Shown here piece after piece: positions 17,001-24,153 of a stretch of DNA of 46,181 nucleotides (position 1 is its first letter; every line of letters starts with the position of its first letter). The stretch is from positions 1-46,181 of the forward strand of contig NZ_SMDD01000008.1 of the NCBI RefSeq assembly GCF_004343255.1, in the 5' to 3' direction. The position numbers were made by a program, and so were the translations under genes. The DNA is from Laceyella sacchari (GTDB taxonomy: Bacteria > Bacillota > Bacilli > Thermoactinomycetales > Thermoactinomycetaceae). The notes beneath the pieces were generated by a model. It was not told where the DNA came from, made no database searches, and was given only the letters and a program-made list of their open reading frames with translations.

Positions 17001-17843
17001 TTATCGGGCGACCCGCTTTTTATTCTTATCCAGCAGCGCCTGCACCTTACCAAACGTTACAGGGTTGATGATTGGCTCGTGAAGCCCCTTCCGCTCAACA
17101 TCCCCATGCCTAACGATACCCTTGTAAAACTCATTTGTGAGAATGTTTCTGATCGACATGGGGCCAAACTCTTTGCCGCGATTGGTCTTATAACCCTCCT
17201 CATCCAAGAAAGCCTTGACCTTGTGGATCGACTTCAATTCAAGATACTTTTTGAAGATCAACTCAACCAATGGCGCTTTCTCCTGATCGATATCAACAAA
17301 AGGCTTTCCTTCCGCCGTATGCACCCATTTATAACCCAAAGGACATAGGCCGCAACCCTTCGTACCAGATTTGGCTTTTGTCCGTCTTCCTTTGGCCAAC
17401 TTCATGCTGATAGACAATCTTTCATATTGATCCAACAGCTCCATCATGCCGTGGATCAAAAAATCATTTGGGTCTTTCTTATGGATGCTGTACGTGGGTT
17501 GCTCAATCGATTTAACATCCACACCAAACCGCTTCAATTCCTTATGAACGATAACCTTTACAATATCGCTCCGCCATAAACGGGAGGTATTCAAAACAAC
17601 AACATAGTCAATCTTGGTTTCAGCGATAGCCGCTAACATATCTTGGAACCCTTCTCGATCCACTTCCATGTATTGCTCATCGGCTTTGGCTCCGCTGATC
17701 CCCTCATCTTTGAAGATCTCCAACAGGGTCAATTTGTTATCTTTACAGTATTTTTTAATCGCTTCGATCTGCGTCTCCAACCCATACCCTTTATCGGCTT
17801 GCGTCTCTGTCGATACCCTTACATAACCAAAAACCCTTGTCAT
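17001..17843 (-). CDS. Serine recombinase (resolvase/invertase catalytic plus recombinase domain)
   Basis: A 280-residue site-specific recombinase. The resolvase domain begins [17 protein letters not shown], with nucleophile Ser 11, and holds [15 protein letters not shown] with the essential Arg residues. The Recombinase domain follows ([46 protein letters not shown]). It ends right after this domain. The zinc ribbon and coiled coil of typical large serine integrases (450-550 residues) are missing. On a plasmid-like phage it may resolve multimers or act as a short integrase. Confidence 0.9.
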   Translation of the reverse strand: MTRVFGYVRVSTETQADKGYGLETQIEAIKKYCKDNKLTLLEIFKDEGISGAKADEQYMEVDREGFQDMLAAIAETKIDYVVVLNTSRLWRSDIVKVIVHKELKRFGVDVKSIEQPTYSIHKKDPNDFLIHGMMELLDQYERLSISMKLAKGRRTKAKSGTKGCGLCPLGYKWVHTAEGKPFVDIDQEKAPLVELIFKKYLELKSIHKVKAFLDEEGYKTNRGKEFGPMSIRNILTNEFYKGIVRHGDVERKGLHEPIINPVTFGKVQALLDKNKKRVAR

Positions 17844-17861
17844 TATTGGTTCATCCCTTTG

Positions 17862-17945
17862 TTTTTGTATAATGTTAATCCATTATATTTATTGTACAAT
17901 ATTGCATTTTATTTGTAAATTCTTATGGATAATATTATACAAAAA
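17862..17945. repeat. Candidate recombination (res/att-like) site upstream of the recombinase
   Basis: Inverted arms TTTTTGTATAATGTTAATCC (17862-17881) and GGATAATATTATACAAAAA (17927-17945) flank a central palindrome ATTGTACAAT (17891-17900). Several nested inverted repeats just upstream of a resolvase-type gene is the layout of res sites. The same arms may also hold the recombinase promoter and autoregulation. Confidence 0.5.
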
Positions 17946-18035
17946 TACGCGTATAAGCAGGTTTTGCAAAGGGTAATAGCGAATTTATCTTGTGTGACTT
18001 GAATGGAATGATTACTTTAAGAAAGGGTGCATCTC

Positions 18036-18308
18036 ATGAGAGACCAAAAGGGGAAGCAACTACCTTATGAACAACTAAACCCGACAGCAATTGGAATTAT
18101 TCTCATCAATTTGGTTTTAGCCAGCAATCAATTAGGCCACAAAAACCTCCGTGGTAGTGTTGGCTATGTCGAATACAACCCAGAAGAAGATGTCAACATG
18201 GACTTTATCAAAGATATATTGACCAAAAAGACTCCTGAAGTTATTGATAAATGGTTCGGCGATCCAATACAAGCAAGTAAAATCATTAGCAAAAGAATAG
18301 GTTTATGA
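18036..18308 (+). CDS. Hypothetical protein, isolated plus-strand gene
   Basis: A 90-residue protein starting MRDQKGKQLPYEQLNPT at ATG 18036, nine bases after AAAGG. It has one moderately hydrophobic helix (AIGIILINLVLASNQL) and an acidic second half. The family is not recognised. It lies alone between the recombinase promoter region and a strong bidirectional terminator. Confidence 0.6.
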   Translation: MRDQKGKQLPYEQLNPTAIGIILINLVLASNQLGHKNLRGSVGYVEYNPEEDVNMDFIKDILTKKTPEVIDKWFGDPIQASKIISKRIGL

Positions 18309-18340
18309 AAACAAAGCCCGCTGAGACGGTTTTTTTACAT

Positions 18341-18374
18341 AGAAAAAGCACCGGTGACTGGCCGGTGCTTTTTT
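18341..18374. terminator. Bidirectional terminator
   Basis: AGCACCGG and CCGGTGCT (18347-18369) form an 8-bp stem with A-runs before and T-runs after, so it can stop transcription from both sides. It separates the 18036 gene from the early operon. Confidence 0.8.
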
Positions 18375-18456
18375 AGGGATAGTGTACCTCGACGAAAATA
18401 GATAGAGCTTGTACCGATGAAGGGATCATTTGGTTTGTTACTTACTATCATTTTAT

Positions 18457-18511
18457 GATCAAACTTAACAAGAATCCGATCAAGAACCGATCAAATTCCG
18501 ATCACACTTCC
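18457..18511. repeat. Iteron-like direct repeats (GATCAAxxxCC, 11-bp period)
   Basis: GATCAAACTT..CC (18457), GATCAAGAACC (18478), GATCAAATTCC (18489) and GATCACACTTCC (18500) repeat in the same direction, the last three exactly 11 bp apart, one helical turn. They lie in the gene-free stretch 18375-18583 between a bidirectional terminator and the end of the ArpU-like gene. They may bind a protein in replication or packaging, or a regulator. Confidence 0.6.
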
Positions 18512-18583
18512 AAACAGGAGTAGTATTAGATTTTTTTATGTAGAAGCTATTACCCCAAATAAAAAAAGCAGTGTTTCACCTCC

Positions 18584-19024
18584 TCATTTCAGATTTAGGA
18601 TAAGTGCCAATTTGTTGATCGCTCTTGCCTTAATACGCCTGCATGTCGCCTCACTGATTTTCAGTTGACTACACACGATCACCTGAGGTAACCCATCGAA
18701 GTATGTTTTCTCAATCACCCCCCGCTCATCTGGATCAAGCGCATCCAGCGCCTTCTCAATCCGCCGCACCCACAATTGCTTTTCCCATCGTTCAGCCCGT
18801 TTGATTCCGTATCGCTCGGTAGAAGAGGTAGAAGAACTGAAACCACCTCCACCCCCGAAATTTTCCTCGCCGTACACGGGGACACAGGACGGGAACAGGT
18901 CAATCATCTCCCGATCCTCGATTGATTCCTTTAGATATGGATAATCGCGTAACCATTTCTCGACTTCTTTTCTATACTGAGGTTTTGTCCATCTCTTCGT
19001 CGTTGGTTGTTTAGCCGCTCCCAT
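18584..19024 (-). CDS. ArpU-family late transcription regulator
   Basis: A 146-residue protein starting MGAAKQPTTKRW. The C-terminal half holds a sigma-region-4-like helix-turn-helix (LDPDERGVIEKTYFDG, LPQVIVCSQLKISEATCRRI), as in ArpU/RinA-type phage regulators that switch on late genes. It is the last gene of the minus-strand early/middle operon and so is placed to activate the late operon. A Gly/Ser-rich linker lies in the middle. Confidence 0.78.
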   Translation of the reverse strand: MGAAKQPTTKRWTKPQYRKEVEKWLRDYPYLKESIEDREMIDLFPSCVPVYGEENFGGGGGFSSSTSSTERYGIKRAERWEKQLWVRRIEKALDALDPDERGVIEKTYFDGLPQVIVCSQLKISEATCRRIKARAINKLALILNLK

Positions 19025-19039
19025 CCTGCATCCCTCCGT

Positions 19040-19372
19040 TTAGATAGCTTGTTTGGCTCTGCGTTGCTTCATCTCTTCCCTAACAGCCTGCCGAATAGAC
19101 ATAACTACTTTTTCTGGATCTCGCGGAAAATGCCGCAGGCTTGCGTAATCAGCCAACATCCTGCCGGCAATACCGGTCTTTTCCCCCATATCTTCCCAAC
19201 GCCAACCCATTGCCTTTTTGATTGAACGGATGTAAAATGCCAACTCGCTTTTGGTGATCTCGGTATATTCCATCTCCAGTACCTCCCACATTTTTTTAAG
19301 TGCTCCGCGGACTACAAATCCTACACGTTGATATGACACCCCTACCTCCGCCGCGATCTCCCGTGTTCCCAT
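19040..19372 (-). CDS. Helix-turn-helix protein, possible sigma-factor remnant
   Basis: A 110-residue protein. The N-terminus MGTREIAAEVGVSYQRVGFV, followed by VRGALKKM, looks like sigma-70 region 4; the rest (SELAFYIRSIKKAMGWRWED, IRQAVREEMKQRR) is helical. The first ATG has no ribosome site but overlaps the upstream small gene. A second candidate start, M34 at 19273 (MEYTEITK), has an excellent GGGAGG site, so the HTH part may be poorly translated or not expressed alone. Confidence 0.6.
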   Translation of the reverse strand: MGTREIAAEVGVSYQRVGFVVRGALKKMWEVLEMEYTEITKSELAFYIRSIKKAMGWRWEDMGEKTGIAGRMLADYASLRHFPRDPEKVVMSIRQAVREEMKQRRAKQAI

Positions 19373-19464
19373 CGGGCGCCGGTGTTTCTAAAATCCCGAT
19401 TGACAGTGAAGCGAACTAAACCTAAACCCTCCTCACATAACCGTAGCCGTTCAAGACTTGTCAT
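19342..19464 (-). CDS. Small protein resembling the start of a sigma-70 region 2
   Basis: A 40-residue protein starting MTSLERLRLCEEGLGLVRFT with a good GAGGTGAGCGGG site. The EGLGLVRFTVNRDFRNTGAR stretch resembles the opening of sigma-70 region 2, but the frame ends soon after in an Arg-rich tail while the next frame begins with a region-4-like HTH. The two may be remnants of one phage sigma gene that lost its middle. Confidence 0.45.
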   Translation of the reverse strand: MTSLERLRLCEEGLGLVRFTVNRDFRNTGARWEHGRSRRR

Positions 19465-19609
19465 CCCGCTCACCTCTCGGATGTGATAGAATAATACCGT
19501 TGTGGTTTTGCTTGAGGCCCCCCGGTGTGTTATCACCGAAGGGGCTTTTTTCTTTTCGTCTGAGATACCACCACCGCCTACGCCGTTTCGCCTTTTTGGA
19601 GAGAACCTT
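19451..19609 (-). CDS. Possible small basic protein
   Basis: A 52-residue reading from GTG 19609 (VKVLSKKAKRRRRWWYLRR). It is very basic at its start, and part of the sequence also forms the hairpin at 19517-19548. The ribosome site is weak and too close to the GTG. It fills the gap between the two neighbouring genes with overlaps on both sides, the main argument for it. Confidence 0.3.
   Translation of the reverse strand, partial: KVLSKKAKRRRRWWYLRRKEKSPFGDNTPGGLKQNHNGIILSHPRGERDDKS
19517..19552 (+). terminator. Hairpin with T-run on the plus strand
   Basis: GGCCCCCCGGTG pairs with CACCGAAGGGGCT and is followed by TTTTTTCTTTT on the plus strand. No plus-strand gene ends nearby, so it would stop antisense transcription entering the early operon, or it acts only as an RNA structure in the minus-strand message. 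Confidence 0.5.
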
Positions 19610-19814
19610 CACCCTTCTTCGCCTCCCTATCTTGGAACACAATCGCCAACCATTCGTTTTTAATGACTATCCTCGCCGGCCTCTCATTGTCCTCAACATC
19701 CAATTGATCAATCAGGTTCTTCAACGCCACCTTGCAAGCAGATGCAGTAGCGTTCTTTGGAAGTTGAACTCTCCTGAATCTTGGGTCGCGCTTAACCTTC
19801 GCTGACATTGCCAT
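19578..19814 (-). CDS. Hypothetical early protein
   Basis: A 78-residue protein starting MAMSAKVKRDPRFRR at ATG 19814 (or MSAK at 19808), overlapping the 3' end of the HNH gene by 23 bp; GGTGGAG precedes it. A central ACKVALKNLIDQLDVED helix and IVIKNEWLAIVFQ strand are visible. The family is not recognised. Confidence 0.6.
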   Translation of the reverse strand: MAMSAKVKRDPRFRRVQLPKNATASACKVALKNLIDQLDVEDNERPARIVIKNEWLAIVFQDREAKKGEGSLQKGETA

Positions 19815-20397
19815 GCTGCTCCACCTCCATTTGTTTAGCGATCTCATAAATCACATTGACCGTGACCGAATTCCCCGCCTGAAAATGTTTTCTCACCTTT
19901 TGGAACTCTTCGGTTAAACAATATTTTCCGTCTTTAAACCCAATAACGCCGCTATCTATCAAATCCTTTAGCAACCATTCAACACTCCAGTGTGCAATCT
20001 TGTGTTCCTTTGAACCCTTGCATAAATAGAGATTTTCCGGTCGATTATCTTTCTTGTCTCCATTTATATGGTGTATTTGTTCTCCCTCTTTAGGTAGCCG
20101 TCCTAACATCTGTTCCATAACTAAAGTGTGTTCAAATACATATCCTTGTTTATCTGCTCTGGGGTGTTCAGGCTTCCAGATACCTATATATCCATCACCT
20201 TTATCAATTCGGCCACCTTTCCATTGATGATGGTTTTCGCCTGCGCACCTTCGTATTTTTACCCCTCTTCGTTTCAAAACTCTAGTGACAGAAGTGACAT
20301 GCAACCCTAATGATTCTGCTATCTTTCTGGCTGACTCTCCATTTTGATAACGCTGAACCATTTCGATTTGAATTTCTTCAGGAAATTGAGCACTCAT
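19792..20397 (-). CDS. HNH endonuclease (homing-type) ending in a methyltransferase-like tail
   Basis: A 201-residue protein with an HTH at the N-terminus (SARKIAESLGLHVTSVTRVL), then HNH features: GYVFEHTLVMEQMLGRLPK, EQIHHINGDKKDNRPENLYL and KEHKIAH. These are typical of phage homing endonucleases. The last 30 residues (QAGNSVTVNVIYEIAKQME) closely repeat the end of the adjacent methyltransferase (QAGNSVSVPVIFEIAKRME), a segment foreign to HNH proteins. The gene starts at the ATGA overlap with the methyltransferase stop. See findings. Confidence 0.88.
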   Translation of the reverse strand: MSAQFPEEIQIEMVQRYQNGESARKIAESLGLHVTSVTRVLKRRGVKIRRCAGENHHQWKGGRIDKGDGYIGIWKPEHPRADKQGYVFEHTLVMEQMLGRLPKEGEQIHHINGDKKDNRPENLYLCKGSKEHKIAHWSVEWLLKDLIDSGVIGFKDGKYCLTEEFQKVRKHFQAGNSVTVNVIYEIAKQMEVEQHGNVSEG

Positions 20398-21491
20398 TTC
20401 ACAATCTCCATCCTTTTAGCTATTTCAAAAATGACAGGTACACTCACCGAATTTCCGGCCTGTTTGTAAAGTTGCGAATCCGATACGCCCGCTTCCTTCG
20501 CACGATCAAATGCCCAGTCAGGAAACCCTTGAAGTCTCCAACACTCTCGTGGGGTGAGCTTACGAATACGATAACCGTCATAAATACCGTGTATATCTTG
20601 AGTTGTCAGCGTGAACATTGGTTCATCTGGTTCTTTCATCCGCCGGCCATTCTGCGTCTTTTTAATTCGGCCAGGATCATTAATCGCTCTAACTAAAACC
20701 CCTGTCCGTTGTCCATGATTGTCTAATCCTTTTGCATAATTCGCATCAATACAAGTTGCCGCATCTCGTCTCACAATCTGTTGGCCTTGCTTTGTTACTA
20801 GGATTTTAGGTTCTTGCCGCCCGCCTTGCATCGTGGTAAGTGTTGGAGCTAATCCTGACGGATCATAGACCCTATTCCATTGATCCTTACCAGGTAAAGC
20901 TAACCTGCCAGCGAGCTTGCAATGAGTTTCTGCGCTTTCTCGTCCGATAGGAAATACTTTTCGTGTACCTCGTCCTCTAAGATGTCCGACAATGAACACT
21001 CGCTCTCGGTTTTGGGGGACTCCGAAATCTTTGCTGTTAAGCACTTGCCATTCCGCATCATACCCCAGCTCATCCAACGTTTGGAGGATGATTTCGAATG
21101 TTCGCCCTTTGTCGTGGTTGAGCAATCCTTTGACGTTTTCAAGGAATAGATACTTAGGTTTGAGAATAGATGCGAACCTTGCAATTTCAAAAAAGAGTGT
21201 ACCTCGTGTATCGCTGAATCCTCCTCGCTTTCCCGCCACTGAGAAAGCTTGACACGGAAATCCTCCACAGATGATGTCAATTGGTCCTCGTTCTCTTCCA
21301 AGTAATCGAATATCGTCATCTGATACGCTGGTGATGTCATGAGCTGTCCACTCTCCCTCTGGTTGATGAATCGCCTCGTAAGATTTACGGGCGTGTTTGT
21401 CGATCTCGACCCATCCGACCGCCTTATGACCTGCTGCCTCCATCCCTAACCGAAACCCGCCTATTCCTGAGAAGAGGTCAAGCACTCGCAT
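20394..21491 (-). CDS. dcm: DNA (cytosine-5) methyltransferase
   Basis: A 365-residue C5 methyltransferase starting MRVLDLFSGIGGF at ATG 21491 after AAGGAG. Motif I is DLFSGIGGFRLGME (AdoMet binding), motif IV GGFPCQAFS with catalytic Cys 80, motif VI LENVKG (Glu 118), motif VIII QNRERVFIVG, and motif X QAGNSVSVPVI near the end. It probably protects phage DNA from host restriction. No cognate restriction enzyme is present. The target sequence cannot be read from the protein. It is part of the early/middle operon. Confidence 0.96.
   Translation of the reverse strand: MRVLDLFSGIGGFRLGMEAAGHKAVGWVEIDKHARKSYEAIHQPEGEWTAHDITSVSDDDIRLLGRERGPIDIICGGFPCQAFSVAGKRGGFSDTRGTLFFEIARFASILKPKYLFLENVKGLLNHDKGRTFEIILQTLDELGYDAEWQVLNSKDFGVPQNRERVFIVGHLRGRGTRKVFPIGRESAETHCKLAGRLALPGKDQWNRVYDPSGLAPTLTTMQGGRQEPKILVTKQGQQIVRRDAATCIDANYAKGLDNHGQRTGVLVRAINDPGRIKKTQNGRRMKEPDEPMFTLTTQDIHGIYDGYRIRKLTPRECWRLQGFPDWAFDRAKEAGVSDSQLYKQAGNSVSVPVIFEIAKRMEIVK
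20900..21340 (-). other. Long alternate-frame reading inside the methyltransferase gene
   Basis: In a second minus-strand frame a 146-codon reading (starting MTSPAYQMTIFDYL) runs inside the methyltransferase gene. Its end (RNGKCLTAKISESPKT, CSLSDILEDEVHEKYFLS) resembles, from memory, small phage proteins encoded beside methyltransferases. It may be a genuine overprinted gene or only a shadow of conserved methyltransferase codons. No clear ribosome site was seen. Confidence 0.25.
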
Positions 21492-21496
21492 GCTGC

Positions 21497-21754
21497 TCAC
21501 TCCTTATTTGGTTGATACAACCCACATGCATCAAAACGACGATCGTGCTTCCCCCTCAACCTCCAATGCTCCTTGTTTCTCAGTAGACACTGGCCAGTTT
21601 CCTGATCGAAGTGCTTACACGGCTTCTGCCCCTTCCGCGTCACCCCACACCCTGCTCCGTTCCAGGTGAGGCCATACTTGCGGACCATTGGGTTAGTGTT
21701 GACTTCGTAATCTTCTTTGCCAATTGCGAATAGATCCATTTGCTTGGCTATCAC
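21497..21754 (-). CDS. Cys-rich early protein
   Basis: An 85-residue protein starting at GTG 21754 (VIAKQMDLFAIGKEDYEV), behind GGGGAGGGGA and overlapping the stop of the preceding gene. It has GAGCGVTRKGQKPCKHFD, CLLRNKEHW and DACGLYQP; the four spaced Cys residues suggest one metal site. I recognise the general type from phage replication regions but not its function. Confidence 0.7.
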   Translation of the reverse strand: MIAKQMDLFAIGKEDYEVNTNPMVRKYGLTWNGAGCGVTRKGQKPCKHFDQETGQCLLRNKEHWRLRGKHDRRFDACGLYQPNKE

Positions 21755-21978
21755 GACGCATCCCCTCCCCAATCAGTCACTGTCACCACGCCTTTTGGTC
21801 TAAACGGTATCACCTCTGCCAGCTTCGGCGGCTGTACTTGTTCCACTTGCTTCATCTCCCGCCGCTCCCTGGCACGTTGCCGCGCTCGCTCCCGTGTTTC
21901 TTGCTTCTTCTGCCGCGCTACCTCCTCCAACACTTCCGGAAACAATTCAAGCTGTTCGCCGTGTCGTGGATCAATCAT
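21751..21978 (-). CDS. Charged hypothetical early protein
   Basis: A 75-residue protein starting MIDPRHGEQLELFPEVLEEV with a long highly charged helix (Arg/Glu-rich, about residues 20-48). The LELFPE motif is reminiscent of short clamp-binding peptides (QxxLF) but is not a clear match. It overlaps its neighbours by 4 bp at both ends, so it is translated as part of a tight operon. Confidence 0.65.
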   Translation of the reverse strand: MIDPRHGEQLELFPEVLEEVARQKKQETRERARQRARERREMKQVEQVQPPKLAEVIPFRPKGVVTVTDWGGDAS

Positions 21979-22058
21979 GATGCCTCATCCTCCCAAAATC
22001 GCTCATATTGTCGCTGAAACTCCGTCGGTGCCTCTGATCTGGTGATGATTTCAATCAT
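21975..22058 (-). CDS. Very small early protein (27 residues)
   Basis: MIEIITRSEAPTEFQRQYER... (27 residues) from ATG 22058, with GGAGGCGGCGGGG upstream and ATGA-type overlaps on both sides. The ribosome site and overlaps are the case for it. The function is unknown. Confidence 0.55.
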   Translation of the reverse strand: MIEIITRSEAPTEFQRQYERFWEDEAS

Positions 22059-22330
22059 CCCCGCCGCCTCCTTCCGTAGATCCCTCCTGGTCGCTCGGGT
22101 AAATTTCCTTTCTCCCACTGGTCCATGATGTAGATGACAACCTCTATCTCTGGCCGTTTCAACACTTTGGCTATTTCTTGATAACCCAATCCCATCTCCC
22201 AAGCCCGTTGCAGTTCTTCAAGATCACGCGGATGATGCCAGCCGAAATTGCAGTTTAAGCATGCGATATAGTTAGGTTGAATCTCCGGTAAAAACTTGGC
22301 GGGACCTTTTTTCTTAGGCTGTGCGCTCAT
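22055..22330 (-). CDS. Hypothetical protein with putative HTH
   Basis: A 91-residue protein starting MSAQPKKKGPAKFLPEIQPN. A CLNC pair lies near residue 24, and WEMGLGYQEIAKVLKRPEIE looks like a helix-turn-helix. The Arg-rich end (IYGRRRRG) may touch nucleic acid. It lies one base from the helicase-loader gene, with AGAGGTGATC as ribosome site. Confidence 0.65.
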   Translation of the reverse strand: MSAQPKKKGPAKFLPEIQPNYIACLNCNFGWHHPRDLEELQRAWEMGLGYQEIAKVLKRPEIEVVIYIMDQWEKGNLPERPGGIYGRRRRG

Positions 22331-23194
22331 TTAGATCACCTCTTGTAAGGCTTTCAGCCGTTGTTGGAGTTTGTACTCGCGGTATGATGACTCAGCCTGG
22401 AAGCGGATGGGCAACGCACTCCCCACGATCCGATCAAACGCCCGCCCATCCGGGTCCAGCTCGCGGCCATCCTTATCCCGTGACAGCCATTCGCGCAATC
22501 GCTTGAAATCAAGGTTGCTGGTGAAGTTGGTGATTTTCCCTTTCCGTCCGTCCAAGATGTCATAGAGTACACCAAACTCGTATTCTGATAGCGGCTTGAG
22601 TCCGATCTCATCCAATGTCAAGATTTCGCATTGCATCGCCGCATTGATGTAATCAAAATCGCTTTTTTGGCTGTTTGATCCGAACGTACTTTTTAACTTT
22701 CTGAACAGCAGATTGACATTAATAAAAACTGATGCGTAACCCTGGCCAAGCAATTGATGATGGATAGAGGCAGCCAGGTGGCTTTTTCCGTTACCCACGG
22801 GGCCGAACAGATACAACCCCGCGTCCTGCTCCTTGAACTTCTCAACAAACATTTTGGCGATTTTATAGCCGTTCTCTGTTCCTGTCCGTTGTTCAAAGTT
22901 CGTGAATGATGCCCGTTTCAACTCATCATCCATCAACCCGTCACCGTATAGGCGCAAGATCCGCGCCCGCTTCTCCGCCAGCTCCCTTTCTCTCTCTTCT
23001 CGAAAAAACTTTTCTTTCACGCAATTGCATACAGGGAGAGGGCGGAAAGGACGGCCCATCAAGGTGAGATTCAGACGTTTAATTTCTTTTCGGCAAACCA
23101 GGCAACAATGGGCGCCGTTCATCGGATCATCAGATGTAATATTTGGCGTATTCATCAGGTTCGTTGGATTCATCGCTTGTCGGAAGGACATCAT
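22331..23194 (-). CDS. DnaC-like helicase loader (AAA+ ATPase)
   Basis: A 287-residue protein. An N-terminal zinc-binding part (CCLVCRKE, CNC) is followed by an AAA+ core: Walker A LFGPVGNGKSHLAAS (about 130-144), Walker B CEILTLDEIGLKPLSEYEF, sensor I TNFTSN, and the Arg-finger region DRIVGSALPIRF. Loaders of this type place the replicative helicase at the phage origin. It overlaps the DnaD-like gene by 65 bp. The element has no helicase of its own, so it must recruit the host one. Confidence 0.9.
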   Translation of the reverse strand: MMSFRQAMNPTNLMNTPNITSDDPMNGAHCCLVCRKEIKRLNLTLMGRPFRPLPVCNCVKEKFFREERERELAEKRARILRLYGDGLMDDELKRASFTNFEQRTGTENGYKIAKMFVEKFKEQDAGLYLFGPVGNGKSHLAASIHHQLLGQGYASVFINVNLLFRKLKSTFGSNSQKSDFDYINAAMQCEILTLDEIGLKPLSEYEFGVLYDILDGRKGKITNFTSNLDFKRLREWLSRDKDGRELDPDGRAFDRIVGSALPIRFQAESSYREYKLQQRLKALQEVI

Positions 23195-24110
23195 TTTGCA
23201 TTTCCCCCTCTGTTAATGCTTTGGACTTGTTCTTCAAGATCAACAATCCACGGTTGGCTTCATGCTCTTTTGTGTTCCGCATAATCCCGAGCGTGTATTC
23301 TTCTTTCTTGTCATCATGCTTTTCAACGTGTGTCCACATGGCGTATGTGATAACTGCTTGAGAAAATTTGCTCCACTTTTCCCATTCTGTTTGGATAATG
23401 TTTTTAGAGATCCGCCCATTCTTTCTTGTGAGCCGTAAGCAATCAATGTACTTAACCAACAATTTTCTATTTACAGACAACGGGTTGGAAGCCATTTGGC
23501 TTTCAACAAAGGTCTCGATGTCTTTGGGAGAGCAGAGATTTTCATTTACTCGCTTTTCCCGGGTGTTATCTTTTTTTTCTTTTTGTTTTTCTTTTTGTTT
23601 TTCTTTTTGTTTTTCTTTTTCTTTTTCTTTTTGCCCCCGTATCGTCGACGTATCGTCTGACGTATCGTCTGACGTATCGTCTGACGTATCGTCCAAGTGC
23701 GCTAAATACAAGGATTTCAACCGTTCATTAGCAACTTTTTGGGCAACCAATTTGACCAAAGTTTTGTCTTTAACCTCACGTAATTCTTTGTTGATGCAAT
23801 CTTCGATCGGCTTTCCGCCGCGATTGAGATTATATTTCCCCCAGTTCAGCAGCGCGATCTCCCGCGTTTCCGGGTTGTACTTGATGACTTTATGATAGTT
23901 TTCAAAGCGATCAATCAATGCGTTCGCGCTTTCGATGGAATAACCCATGTCAAAGGCAATTTGTTTCTTAGTGATTGGATAAATACCAATCTGCGTTGTG
24001 TTTGGGTTGGTCAGAAGGTACAGGTAAAAATACCTGTCCTCCGGCGTCATCTCTTCAACAACTCGTGCGTCTTGCCAGAATGAAACTTGTACGTGTCGAT
24101 ATACTGCCAT
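23130..24110 (-). CDS. DnaD-like replisome organiser
   Basis: A 326-residue protein starting MAVYRHVQVSFWQDARVVEE at ATG 24110 after GGAGGTTATG. The first 100 residues form a winged helix (EDRYFYLYLLTNPNTTQIGI, TKKQIAFDMGYSIESANALI). A repetitive linker follows: four DDTS units, then a Lys/Glu/Gln run. The C-terminal part (about 220-290) is DnaD-like (NGRISKNIIQTEWEKWSKFS). It probably melts or marks the origin and recruits the loader encoded next. The linker DNA is itself tandemly repeated (see repeat feature). Confidence 0.85.
   Translation of the reverse strand: MAVYRHVQVSFWQDARVVEEMTPEDRYFYLYLLTNPNTTQIGIYPITKKQIAFDMGYSIESANALIDRFENYHKVIKYNPETREIALLNWGKYNLNRGGKPIEDCINKELREVKDKTLVKLVAQKVANERLKSLYLAHLDDTSDDTSDDTSDDTSTIRGQKEKEKEKQKEKQKEKQKEKKDNTREKRVNENLCSPKDIETFVESQMASNPLSVNRKLLVKYIDCLRLTRKNGRISKNIIQTEWEKWSKFSQAVITYAMWTHVEKHDDKKEEYTLGIMRNTKEHEANRGLLILKNKSKALTEGEMQNDVLPTSDESNEPDEYAKYYI
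23570..23692. repeat. Tandem microsatellites inside the replisome organiser gene
   Basis: Four 12-bp units GTATCGTCTGAC (about 23639-23692) encode DDTS repeats. Next to them about 60 bp of 12-bp TTTTTGTTTTTC-type units encode a KEKQ repeat. Both are in multiples of three, so copy-number changes would keep the frame. Confidence 0.85.
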
Positions 24111-24153
24111 TGCATAACCTCCCAGGAAGGCGGCCAGCTCGACCGCCGTTGTC

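Noticed and set aside
19792-20397. Restriction endonuclease partner of the methyltransferase
   Set aside because: The HNH protein has an N-terminal HTH and the NGDKKDNRPENL pattern of homing enzymes, plus a copied methyltransferase tail. The methyltransferase is best read as an orphan.
23639-23692. CRISPR array
   Set aside because: The 12-bp units are directly adjacent without spacers and lie in frame in a coding gene. No other repeat-spacer pattern was seen.
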